Part shown: positions 43,003 through 51,261 of the stretch, in pieces | How the letters are laid out: every line of letters starts with the position of its first letter | How positions within the stretch are numbered: position 1 is the first letter of the stretch | Source of the DNA: Streptomyces himastatinicus ATCC 53653 | GTDB taxonomy: Bacteria; Actinomycetota; Actinomycetes; Streptomycetales; Streptomycetaceae | DNA length: 64,000 bases | Assembly: GCF_000158915.1 (NCBI RefSeq) | Contig: NZ_GG657754.1 | Coordinates: forward strand, 10,312,152-10,376,151 | Direction of reading: 5' to 3' | Notes under the pieces: model-generated | Told to the model about the DNA's origin: nothing | Seen by the model: only the letters and a program-made list of their open reading frames with translations | The model's database searches: none | Translations under genes and position numbers: made by a program

Positions 43003-43863
43003 ATGGCCGAACACACAGTGCCCGCCGATGGCCTGCCACTGTCGGGCATCACCACGTGAGCATCGAGCAGGCGGTGGCCGCTCCCTTCGCCACCCGTCAG
43101 CTCGCCGACCTCGGAGCACGGATCTCCCGCCTCCAGAACCTGGCCCCCGGTGCTGCCGCCCGCATGGGCCTGGGCGCCGAAGACCTGGCGGCGCGGTTCC
43201 CGTCGCTGGTCCCGTGCTCGATCTCCGGCTATGGGACAAGCGGGCCATGGGCGGACCGCAAGACGTACGACCTGCTCGTGCAGTGCCCGATCGGCCTGGT
43301 CTCCCTGACCGGCAGTGCTCAGGAAGCGGCGCGGGTGGGTGTGTCCATCGCAGACATCGCAGCCGGTATGTACGCCTACAGCGGCATCCTCACCGCGCTG
43401 TTCACAAGGGCCACCCGCGGTTCGGTCCGGGCGGTCGAGGTCTCGCTGTTCGAGGGGCTGGCCGAGTGGATGAGTCAGTCCGCCTACTACACGGCCTACA
43501 GCGGTACGCAGCCGCCCAGGGCCGGCACTCAGCACGCCACCATCGCCCCCTACGGCACCTACACCGCGGCCGATGGCAAGGACGTACTGCTCTCCGTCCA
43601 GAACGAACGCGAATGGGCCGCCCTGTGCGAGCACTTCCTCAACACCCCCGGCCTGACCGGCGACACCCCGCGACCGCTGGCGCCAGGTGCGGATACCCGG
43701 CGGAGAGACGGTGGCCGCCCTGCTGCCGCCAGTGGACCTGGCAGGCACCACTCCGCGCAACGACGCCGTCCCCGCCCTCGGCGAGCACACCGAGCAGATT
43801 CTTGCCCAACTGGGCCACGACACCACCCGTATCGCAGCTCTTCGGGCCGAGGGCGCCCTCTGA
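43003..43863 (+). pseudogene. Family III CoA-transferase with internal deletions
   Basis: ATG 43003 opens MAEHTVPADGLPLSGIT, then a frameshift near 43056 leads to SIEQAVAAPFATRQLADLGAR. The next residues, LQNLAPGAAARMG, follow only after a gap of roughly 60 residues relative to the family, removing the catalytic-Asp region. A good block (CSISGYGTSGPWADRKTYDL, VEVSLFEGLAEWMSQSAYYT, GTQHATIAPYGTYTAADG) follows. Near 43670 a second gap and frame change remove about 70 residues, and the end reads VRIPGGETVAALLPPVDLAG to the stop at 43863. Formyl-CoA/itaconate/mesaconate-type CoA-transferases are the intact relatives. Confidence 0.8.
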
Positions 43864-43908
43864 CCCCTCGGCGTCCCCACCAGAGACCGAAACAAGGAGA
43901 TCTCCTTC

Positions 43909-45075
43909 ATGAGCACTCTCGACACCGTGTCCGAGGACGAGCAGTTCATCGTCCGGACGGTGCACGACTTCGTCGACAAGGACATCAAGCCCGTCGCGCA
44001 AGGACTCGACCACGCCAACACCTATCCCGAGGCCCTCATCGAGCAGATGAAGGAACTCGGCATCTTCGGCCTCGCCATCCCGGAGGAGTACGGCGGTACG
44101 CCGGTGTCGACCCCCTGCTATGTCCTCGTCACCGAGGAACTCGCCCGGGGCTGGATGAGCCTGGCCGGAGCCATGGGCGGCCACACCGTCGTCGCCAAGC
44201 TGCTGCTGCACTTCGGCACCGAGGAGCAGAGGCGCCGCTACCTGCCGAGGATGGCCACCGGCGAGATCCGCGCCACCATGGCCCTGACCGAGCCGGGCGG
44301 AGGCTCGGACCTGCAAGCGATGCGCACGGTCGCCCGGCGGGACGGCGATGATTTCGTGGTCAACGGCACGAAGACATGGATCACCAACTCCCGCCGCTCG
44401 CAGCTGATCGCGCTGCTGTGCAAGACCGACCCGGACGCCAGCCCTGCGCACAAGGGCATCTCGATCCTGCTGGTCGAGCACGGTCCGGGACTGACGGTCT
44501 CCCGCGACCTGCCCAAGCTCGGCTACAAGGGTGTGGAGAGCTGCGAGTTGTCCTTCGAGGACTACCGCGCCCCGGCGGACGCGGTGCTCGGCGGAGCCGA
44601 GGGCAAGGGCTTCGCCCAGATGATGAAGGGCCTGGAGACCGGCCGGCTCCAGGTCGCCGCCCGGGCGCTGGGAGTCGGGCGGGCGGCGCTGGAGGACGCG
44701 CTGGCGTACGCGCAGGAGCGGGAGTCGTTCGGCAAGCCGATCTGGCAGCACCAGTCGATCGGCAACTACCTGGCGGACATGGCCACGTCGCTCACCGCGG
44801 CGCGCCAGCTGACCCTGTACGCGGCGCGCGAGGCGGATGCGGGCCGCCGGGTGGACATGGAGGCGGGCATGGCGAAACTCTTCGCATCCGAGACGGCCAT
44901 GCAGATCGCGCTCAACGCCGTCCGTATCCATGGTGGTTACGGCTACTCGACCGAGTTCGACGTCGAACGCTACTTCCGGGACGCACCGCTGATGATCGTC
45001 GGTGAGGGCACCAACGAGATCCAGCGCAACGTGATCGCGAGCCAGCTCGTGAAGCGCGGAGGTCTCGACGCATGA
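43909..45075 (+). CDS. Acyl-CoA dehydrogenase
   Basis: The 388-residue flavoprotein has the family's features: FAD/substrate-binding MALTEPGGGSDLQAMRTVARRDGDDFVVNGTKTWITN (residues about 125-160), RLQVAARALGVGRAALEDALAYAQERESFGKPI (about 245-277), and VRIHGGYGYSTEFDVERYFRDAPLMIVGEGTNEIQRNVIA, where GEG supplies the catalytic glutamate. Length is normal. It lies 45 bp after the broken CoA-transferase gene, which has close relatives paired with such dehydrogenases in branched dicarboxylate degradation. The gene is intact although its operon partners are not; an AAGGAG box precedes the ATG. Confidence 0.88.
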   Translation: MSTLDTVSEDEQFIVRTVHDFVDKDIKPVAQGLDHANTYPEALIEQMKELGIFGLAIPEEYGGTPVSTPCYVLVTEELARGWMSLAGAMGGHTVVAKLLLHFGTEEQRRRYLPRMATGEIRATMALTEPGGGSDLQAMRTVARRDGDDFVVNGTKTWITNSRRSQLIALLCKTDPDASPAHKGISILLVEHGPGLTVSRDLPKLGYKGVESCELSFEDYRAPADAVLGGAEGKGFAQMMKGLETGRLQVAARALGVGRAALEDALAYAQERESFGKPIWQHQSIGNYLADMATSLTAARQLTLYAAREADAGRRVDMEAGMAKLFASETAMQIALNAVRIHGGYGYSTEFDVERYFRDAPLMIVGEGTNEIQRNVIASQLVKRGGLDA

Positions 45076-45087
45076 ACGCTAGGCTGT

Positions 45088-46050
45088 TCACAGCACCGCC
45101 GCCAGCGAGTCCAATGACGCCAGGTAGTCGGGGCCCACCGGCGTGAGGACGGCGCTGTTGACACCGGCGTCGAACAAGTCTGCCAGCCTGGATCGTGCCT
45201 GGTCCGGCGTGCCTGCCACGGCCAGCTGCCGCACCCATTCGTCGGGCATGGTGCGGGTGAACTCTTGCGGGCTGTCGCAGCGCGAGCGCAGGGCGGCGAG
45301 ATCTTCGTGGAAGGGCAGCGGAGCGACGTGGGGCTGCCAGTCCGGTTCTCCGACCACGTCGAGGGCGGGGCGGACAGCTGTCAGCGCCATGCTGGGGTCG
45401 TCATCGACTGCCGCGATGTTGTAGGCGACCAGACGGTGCGGACGGGCGGGGGCGATGTGCTCGAGAGCTTCTCGTACGTAGGCGGGTGCCACCGGTTCCG
45501 CGAGGAGGGTTCCGTCGGCCACCTGACCTGAAACGGCCAGAGACTTGGGGCCGCGTACACCGGCCAAAACTGGTGGCGCTGCCGCTGGTGTGGCGCTTTC
45601 GTGCAGTTGCACCCCGTCGATGCGCACGTACTGCCCTTCGTGATCGACGAGTTGACCGCTGAGCAGTGACCTCAGGACGGTGATGTACTCGCTCAGAAGG
45701 GTGAGCGGACTCTTGGGCCATGCTCCGACGCTGCGCATCCAGGACGGCATGCCGTGGCCGACGGCGATGTCGATGCGGCCGGGATGCAACTGGGCGAGGC
45801 TTGCGATCTCCATCGCGGTGAACGCCACGTTGCGGGCGGAGGCCGGCAGCAGCCCGACGCCGACGCGGACCCGGGCAGTGGCGGCGAGGACGGTGGCTGC
45901 CTGGACCAGCCCTCCTCGATAGCCGAGGTCTTCCACTACCCACAGCTCGTCGAAGCCGTGTGCCTCCGCACGTTGGGCGAAGGCGACGATGTGTCGCGCC
46001 GCGATGTCGCGTGGCATGAGGACGCCGATGGCGCCTTCCCGTGTCGTCAT
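45088..46050 (-). CDS. LLM-class flavin-dependent oxidoreductase
   Basis: The 320-residue protein is a bacterial luciferase-like TIM barrel: IGVLMPRDIAARHIVAFAQRAEAHGFDELWVVEDLG at the N-terminus, TARVRVGVGLLPASARNVAFTAMEIASLAQLHPGRIDIAVGHG near residue 60-100, and AVAGTPDQARSRLADLFDAGVNSAVL near the end. The form with HPGRI and a GxGHG-type loop suggests an F420- or FMN-dependent enzyme. It is convergent with the acyl-CoA dehydrogenase (12 bp apart). The ATG 46050 was selected by homology; a much longer frame upstream is the shadow of the sulfatase gene. Substrate unknown. Confidence 0.85.
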   Translation of the reverse strand: MTTREGAIGVLMPRDIAARHIVAFAQRAEAHGFDELWVVEDLGYRGGLVQAATVLAATARVRVGVGLLPASARNVAFTAMEIASLAQLHPGRIDIAVGHGMPSWMRSVGAWPKSPLTLLSEYITVLRSLLSGQLVDHEGQYVRIDGVQLHESATPAAAPPVLAGVRGPKSLAVSGQVADGTLLAEPVAPAYVREALEHIAPARPHRLVAYNIAAVDDDPSMALTAVRPALDVVGEPDWQPHVAPLPFHEDLAALRSRCDSPQEFTRTMPDEWVRQLAVAGTPDQARSRLADLFDAGVNSAVLTPVGPDYLASLDSLAAVL

Positions 46051-46215
46051 GGGGCTTTCATTCCCAGGAGGTTCACGTTCAATGGCTGCTGTCGCAGTTG
46101 CGCGTTCCTCGACTTGCTTCGCGGCCGCACGCGGCCGTGGCATCACAAGAAACCCACAAAGTCGTTCCCTACGGTGCCTGGCTCCGGAGTCCCGCAGCTC
46201 ATGGAGGTTCGCCCC

Positions 46216-47739
46216 GTGTCCGGCAACCGCTACCCACGCACCGTGCGCACCGCGTTGTGCGCGTCCCTGGCCGTCGTATTGCTGGCTTCTTGTTCGAGAG
46301 CATCGGACACGGCCACCGAGAGCGCCCCGTCCGCCGACGATGCCTCGGGTTCCGCGAAGAAGCCCAACATCGTGTACGTCCTCACCGACGACCTGGACTG
46401 GAACCTCGTGAAGTACATGCCGCACGTGCGGCAGATGCAGGACACGGGAGCGACCTTCACGAACTACTTGGCCACGGACTCGCTGTGCTGTCCGGCGCGC
46501 TCCTCCGTCCTCACCGGCCAGTACCCCCACAACACCGGTGTCTTCACCAACAACGGGGACGACGGCGGCTACGGCGCGTTCATGAGGAACGGCAACGAAA
46601 AGAAGACCTTCGGGCCCGCGCTGCAACGCGCCGGGTACCGGACCGGATTCATGGGGAAGTACCTGAACGGGTACCAGCCCGGCGACAAGAACGGTACGTC
46701 CCGGCCGTACGTTCCCTCCGGCTGGGACGAGTGGAACGTCGCCGGTGACGGGTACCAGGAGTTCGACTACGACCTGAACGAGAACGGCAAGGTCGTGCCC
46801 TACGGGGACGACCCCGAGGACTACCTGACGGATGTGCTGTCGAGGAAGGCCACGTCGTTCGTCGACTCCTCGGCGAAGGCGAAGAAGCCGTTCATGCTGG
46901 AAGTGGCGACGTTCGCCCCCCACGGCCCGTCCACTCCCGCACCGCGCGACGAAGACACGTTCCCCGGGCTCAAGGCCCCGCGGACCGACGCCTACGACGA
47001 GGCGACCCGCAACGCGCCCGAGTGGCAGCAGGCGCTGAGCCCGCTGACGTCGAAGGAGAAGAAGCGGATCGACCGGAAGTTCGCCCAGCGGGTGCGGTCC
47101 GTCCAGGCCGTCGACAAGATGATCGGGCGGCTGAAGAGCACGCTGGAGGCGAAGGGCCTGGCGGACGACACCTACATCATGTTCGGGTCGGACAACGGCT
47201 TCCACATGGGCGAGCACCGGCTCAGGCCGGGGAAGCAGACGGCCTACGACACCGACGTCAGGGTGCCGATGATGGTCACCGGCCCCGGCGTACCGTCCGG
47301 CGAGAAGGTGTCGCGGCTCGCGGCGAACGTCGACCTCAACCCGACCTTCCTCGAACTCGCGGGCTTGGAGCCCCCGTCGACCGTGGACGGGCAGAGCCTC
47401 ACCGGCCTGATGCGCGGCAGGCCGGAGGACGACTGGCGCCAGGCCGTGCTGATCGAGCACCATCGTGCGGCGTCCAAGAAGGGCGATCCCGACGCGGCGC
47501 CCGAGGACAGCGGCGACCCCCCGACCTACGGGGCGATGCGCACCGCGGACTCCCTCTATGTCGAGTACGCCGACGGGGAACGCGAGTTCTATGCGCTGGA
47601 TTCCGACCCCGGCCAGCTGACCAACAGGGCATCGTCCCTGTCGGCGGACCAGCGCGCCTCCCTGCACCGCACTCTGGTGGCGCTACAGCGCTGCAAGGGC
47701 GCGGAGAGCTGCCGGACCGCTTCCCGGCCCCACTCCTGA
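46216..47739 (+). CDS. Sulfatase-family lipoprotein
   Basis: The 507-residue protein is read from GTG 46216, 8 bp after GGAGG; an ATG five codons earlier would overlap that box. It begins with a lipoprotein signal ending LLASC (Cys about 22). The alkaline-phosphatase-like core starts PNIVYVLTDDLDWNLVKYMP, whose paired Asp residues bind Ca2+. The formylglycine motif C-x-P-x-R is in DSLCCPARSSVLTGQYPHNTG (about residue 95). Asp-Asn metal ligands lie in IMFGSDNGFHMGEHRL (about 320). It is surface-anchored and probably hydrolyses sulfate esters of polysaccharide or aryl compounds. A ROK regulator follows 8 bp downstream. Confidence 0.88.
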   Translation: MSGNRYPRTVRTALCASLAVVLLASCSRASDTATESAPSADDASGSAKKPNIVYVLTDDLDWNLVKYMPHVRQMQDTGATFTNYLATDSLCCPARSSVLTGQYPHNTGVFTNNGDDGGYGAFMRNGNEKKTFGPALQRAGYRTGFMGKYLNGYQPGDKNGTSRPYVPSGWDEWNVAGDGYQEFDYDLNENGKVVPYGDDPEDYLTDVLSRKATSFVDSSAKAKKPFMLEVATFAPHGPSTPAPRDEDTFPGLKAPRTDAYDEATRNAPEWQQALSPLTSKEKKRIDRKFAQRVRSVQAVDKMIGRLKSTLEAKGLADDTYIMFGSDNGFHMGEHRLRPGKQTAYDTDVRVPMMVTGPGVPSGEKVSRLAANVDLNPTFLELAGLEPPSTVDGQSLTGLMRGRPEDDWRQAVLIEHHRAASKKGDPDAAPEDSGDPPTYGAMRTADSLYVEYADGEREFYALDSDPGQLTNRASSLSADQRASLHRTLVALQRCKGAESCRTASRPHS

Positions 47740-47747
47740 GGGCCCTC

Positions 47748-48890
47748 ATGGTGGCAGTGACGGAGAAGTGGATGCGTTCTTCCCTGAGAAAGCACGAGAG
47801 CCTGGTCCTGGGGATGTTGCGCAGGCACGGTCCGCTGACCCGGGGCGAGTTGGGGGATCTCTCCGGCCTGTCGCGCACCACGATCTACACCGTGGTCGGC
47901 GCGCTCCTGGACAGCGGTGCCGTGCGCGCTTCGGTGCCGACAGTGGGCGGACGGGGGCGGGGCCGTGGCCGCCCGGCGGAGCAGCTGTCCTTGAACCTCC
48001 GGGTCGCCGACCTGCTCGGCATCGACTTCGCGCGGCAGACGGTACGGGTGGCGACGATGACCGCGGCGCACGGGAGGATCAGCAGCGCGAGCCGGCAGCA
48101 CGGCCCCGACGCATCGTGGGAGGAGCGCATCGACATCGCGCGGTGGCTGACCGGCAGGCTGACCGGGGGAACACCGCGGCTGGACACGCTGGGTGGCATC
48201 GGCGTGGGGCTGACCGGCCCGGTCGGCCCACCGGGGGAGGCGTTACCCGGCTCGGTCCACCGGGACGCCGTGTCGGCGCTGGTGAGCGAGAGGTTCGGCA
48301 TGCCGGCGTGCCTCGACAGCAACACACGCCTGGCCACCTTGGCCGAGAGGACCTGGGGCGCGGCCGTCGACGAGCAGGACGTCCTGTACCTGTGCCTGTC
48401 GCACAGCGTCGGGGGCGGCCTCGTAGTGGGCGGAACGCTGCATCGAGGTGCCCACGGGGTGTCGGGGCAGTTCGGCCACATCACCGTCGATCCCGAGGGC
48501 GAATCCTGCCCATGCGGCCGCGTGGGGTGCCTGGAGACCGTGGCGTCGATCGGGGCCGTGCTCGGCGCCCACGGTTCCGCCACGGATGTGCCGCAACTGG
48601 TGGCCGCACTGGACGCGGGTGACGAGGCCGCGTACGCGGCGCTGGCCCGGGCCGGAACATTTACCGGCAAGGTCCTGGCCGACCTGTGCAACGCCGTCGG
48701 CCCCGGCGTCATCGTCCTGGGCGGCGAGCTGACCGGCGCCGGTCCGGCCCTGATGGAGCCGTTGCGGCGCGAGCTGGACGCGAACGCGACCTGCCGGGGC
48801 TCGCGGCCGCCGCCACGTGTGCGTCCGGCCGAACTCGGCGACGCGGGCGCCGCGCTCGGCGCCCTCGCCCTGCTGCTGCACCGGCCCTAG
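47748..48890 (+). CDS. ROK-family transcriptional regulator
   Basis: The 380-residue protein has an N-terminal MarR-like winged helix (HESLVLGMLRRHGPLTRGELGDLSGLSRTTIYTVVGALLDSG, residues about 15-56) and a C-terminal ROK domain: LLGIDFARQTVRVATMTA (phosphate-binding start), CLSHSVGGGLVVGGTLHRGAHGVSGQFGHI, and the zinc motif CPCGRVGCLETVAS. The ROK repressors bind sugars; the kinase Asp region (SVHRDAVSALVS, ACLDSNTRLATLAERTWGAA) is retained in part. It is 8 bp after the sulfatase gene, so the two may be co-transcribed and the regulator may sense a desulfated sugar. Confidence 0.86.
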   Translation: MVAVTEKWMRSSLRKHESLVLGMLRRHGPLTRGELGDLSGLSRTTIYTVVGALLDSGAVRASVPTVGGRGRGRGRPAEQLSLNLRVADLLGIDFARQTVRVATMTAAHGRISSASRQHGPDASWEERIDIARWLTGRLTGGTPRLDTLGGIGVGLTGPVGPPGEALPGSVHRDAVSALVSERFGMPACLDSNTRLATLAERTWGAAVDEQDVLYLCLSHSVGGGLVVGGTLHRGAHGVSGQFGHITVDPEGESCPCGRVGCLETVASIGAVLGAHGSATDVPQLVAALDAGDEAAYAALARAGTFTGKVLADLCNAVGPGVIVLGGELTGAGPALMEPLRRELDANATCRGSRPPPRVRPAELGDAGAALGALALLLHRP

Positions 48891-48940
48891 CATGACCCGG
48901 GGCTTCGGCCGGGGACCACCCACGACCAGCGGAGGTGCGC

Positions 48941-49666
48941 ATGACCGGCAGTGCCGGACGGGTGCTCGTGGCCGACGACGACGATGCCACCCGGCGCTCA
49001 CTGAGGAGGGGGCTGCGGCTCAGCGGTTATGACGTGACGCTGGCCGACGGCGGCCACGCCGCGCTGGACGTGATGCGCACCGACCATCCCGACATCGTCG
49101 TCCTGGACATCTGCATGCCCGACGTCAGCGGCATCGACGTGTGCCGCGCCCTGCGCGAGGGCGGCGACGACGTACCGGTGCTGATGCTCTCCGCCCTCGA
49201 CGAGGTCGACGACCGGGTCGCCGGGCTACAAGCCGGGGGAGACGACTATCTGGTCAAGCCGTTCGCCCTGCGCGAGCTGGAGCTGCGCCTTCGCGCACTG
49301 CTGCGGCGCCGCCCGCCGACCGCCCTCGACCGGGTGCGGGTCGGCGGCCTCGTCCTCGAACCGGCCACCCGCCAGACGTCCGTGGACGGGAGGCCGATGA
49401 ACCTGACGCGGCGCGAGTTCGAGCTGCTGGAGATCCTGGCCCGCAACGCGGGCATCGTCCTGACCCGCGACCAGTTGATGGACCGGGTGTGGGGGTACGA
49501 CTTCCAGGTCCGCACGGACGTGGTGGACACCTTCGTCAGCTATCTGAGACGCAAGCTGGAGGCGGGCGGACGTCACCGGACACTCCACACCGTCCGCGGA
49601 GTCGGCTTCGTCCTGCGCGAGGAGCGTCCGGACCGGATGGGCCGGCCGGCCGGAGACGGGCGATGA
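48941..49666 (+). CDS. OmpR/PhoB-type response regulator
   Basis: The 241-residue protein has a receiver domain (RVLVADDDDATRRSLRRGLR; phosphoacceptor Asp in DIVVLDICMPDVSGIDVC near residue 53; Thr/Ser in LMLSALDE; Lys in YLVKPFA) and a C-terminal winged helix (MNLTRREFELLEILARNAGIVLTRDQLMDRVWG, VVDTFVSYLRRKLEAGG). ATG 48941 follows GGAGG. The stop overlaps the next start by 4 bp, coupling it to the histidine kinase. This is the MprA/CseB-like arrangement common in actinomycetes. Stimulus and targets are not evident. Confidence 0.92.
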   Translation: MTGSAGRVLVADDDDATRRSLRRGLRLSGYDVTLADGGHAALDVMRTDHPDIVVLDICMPDVSGIDVCRALREGGDDVPVLMLSALDEVDDRVAGLQAGGDDYLVKPFALRELELRLRALLRRRPPTALDRVRVGGLVLEPATRQTSVDGRPMNLTRREFELLEILARNAGIVLTRDQLMDRVWGYDFQVRTDVVDTFVSYLRRKLEAGGRHRTLHTVRGVGFVLREERPDRMGRPAGDGR

Positions 49667-51171
49667 GGCTGTCCACCCGGCTCGCGCTCGCGGTGGGCGT
49701 GAGCGTACCCCTCCTGGTCCTGGCCACGGGGTGGCTGCTGCTGCGCCTGGTCGCCGATGACCTGCGCGCACACCAGGAGGCGCAACTGAGCGCCAGGGCG
49801 ACGGCCGTCTCCCAGAACGCCAACCGGTACCTCCACGCGAGAGAAGACGACCAGCCGGTCATCGCCGAGAAGTCCCGGCGGCGGCTGGAGGGCTCCGCAC
49901 GGGACATGGGGATCCGGCTGACCGGACCGGACGACACGCTCTCGGCCGGTCCGCAGCCCGCCGCCGACACCCGGCTGCCCGCCCGCGCCCCGCACCCGGT
50001 CACCGTGCGCTCCGGCGACGAGACCTGGCATGTGCTCTCGCGACGCGTCTACACCGCGGGGCAGAAAGCTGAGCCGAATCTATGGATCTTCGCCCCGGAC
50101 AGCGCCTACCAGGAGGAGGTCTCCTTGGTGCGCGAGCGGGTCGTGACGGTCACGCTGCTGGCCGCGCCGTTGGCCGGGGCCATCGCCTGGGCGATCTCCG
50201 CCCGGGCGGTCCTGCCGCTGCGGCGACTCCAGCGCCGTACGAGCGGTCTGGACCCCAGGAACAGCACCACGCGCCTGGAGCACACGCGGACCCGCATCAC
50301 CGAAGTCGACGACCTGGCCCACACGGTGCAGACCGTGTTCGCCCGCTACGACCAACAAGCGGGCCGCACCAACGAGGCACTCGCCACGGCCCGCTCGTTC
50401 ACCGCGGCCGCCTCCCATGAGCTGCGCACCCCCTTGATGAGCATGCGGACCAACCTCGACATCCTCACCGCCCACGCCGACCTCGACGCCGTCGACCGGG
50501 CCGAGGTCCTGGAGGACCTGGGGCGTGAACACGCCCGGCTGCTCGGGCTGGTGGTGATGCTCAAGACCCTCGGGCAGGGCGACCTGGTCGAGGCGGACTC
50601 ATTCACGCCGGTGGACCTGGCGGAACTGGTCGAAGACGCGGCCGCCGATCTGCGCCGTGCCCACCCGGACGCCGCGGTGACCGTACGCGCCCCCGCGGGG
50701 CTGCTGGTCCACGGCTGGGAGCAGGGGCTGCGCTCCGCCGTGGGCAACCTGCTGACCAACGCTTCGACACACGGCCGCATGGAGGACGATCAGGCTCGTA
50801 TCGAGATGGCGCTGCGCCCGTCCCGGGAGGAGGATCGCCCGGCGGCGGTGCTCACGGTGGACGACCACGGCCCCGGTATCCCCGCCGCACGGCGCGAAGA
50901 GGTCTTCGAACGCTTCCGCCGCGGCCCGAACAGCCCCGGCTCCGGCCTCGGCCTGACGCTGGTCGCCCAGCAGATCGCCCTCCACCGAGGCCGCATCACC
51001 GTACGGGACCGCCCCGACGGGCGTTCCGGCGCACGCTTCGAGATATGGCTGCCGCTCACCGACACGTCGGTCGTGGAAGACACCCTGCCGCTGGTGCGCC
51101 GGGATTGGCTGACGGCTGCCGCGGGGCGCCAGGACCCCCGTACGACCGTGGTCCAGCGGACACGGAGGTAG
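49663..51171 (+). CDS. Two-component sensor histidine kinase
   Basis: The 502-residue kinase has a first membrane helix (LALAVGVSVPLLVLATGWLLLRLV), an extracellular domain of about 120 residues (40-165), a second helix (VVTVTLLAAPLAGAIAWAISARAVLPL), a HAMP linker, the H-box FTAAASHELRTPLMSMRTNLDIL (His near 250), the N-box SAVGNLLTNASTHG, and ATP-lid motifs VDDHGPGIP and GSGLGLTLVAQQIALHRG. It partners the overlapping response regulator. The extracellular domain has no recognisable ligand site. The C-terminal tail of about 30 residues is basic and not part of the catalytic core. Confidence 0.9.
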   Translation: MRLSTRLALAVGVSVPLLVLATGWLLLRLVADDLRAHQEAQLSARATAVSQNANRYLHAREDDQPVIAEKSRRRLEGSARDMGIRLTGPDDTLSAGPQPAADTRLPARAPHPVTVRSGDETWHVLSRRVYTAGQKAEPNLWIFAPDSAYQEEVSLVRERVVTVTLLAAPLAGAIAWAISARAVLPLRRLQRRTSGLDPRNSTTRLEHTRTRITEVDDLAHTVQTVFARYDQQAGRTNEALATARSFTAAASHELRTPLMSMRTNLDILTAHADLDAVDRAEVLEDLGREHARLLGLVVMLKTLGQGDLVEADSFTPVDLAELVEDAAADLRRAHPDAAVTVRAPAGLLVHGWEQGLRSAVGNLLTNASTHGRMEDDQARIEMALRPSREEDRPAAVLTVDDHGPGIPAARREEVFERFRRGPNSPGSGLGLTLVAQQIALHRGRITVRDRPDGRSGARFEIWLPLTDTSVVEDTLPLVRRDWLTAAAGRQDPRTTVVQRTRR

Positions 51172-51261
51172 CCCCGGGACCGCGAGCCAGTCGGCGGACG
51201 CGTCCGTGCCCGTCAATGCCGCTGCCAGGTGTGCTGTATATCCATATGTTAGAAAAAGTCT

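Noticed and set aside
45088-47667. An 859-codon open frame on the minus strand
   Set aside because: Only its last 320 codons (the LLM flavoprotein) match a family. The rest is antisense to the sulfatase gene, which has clear motifs and normal codon bias.
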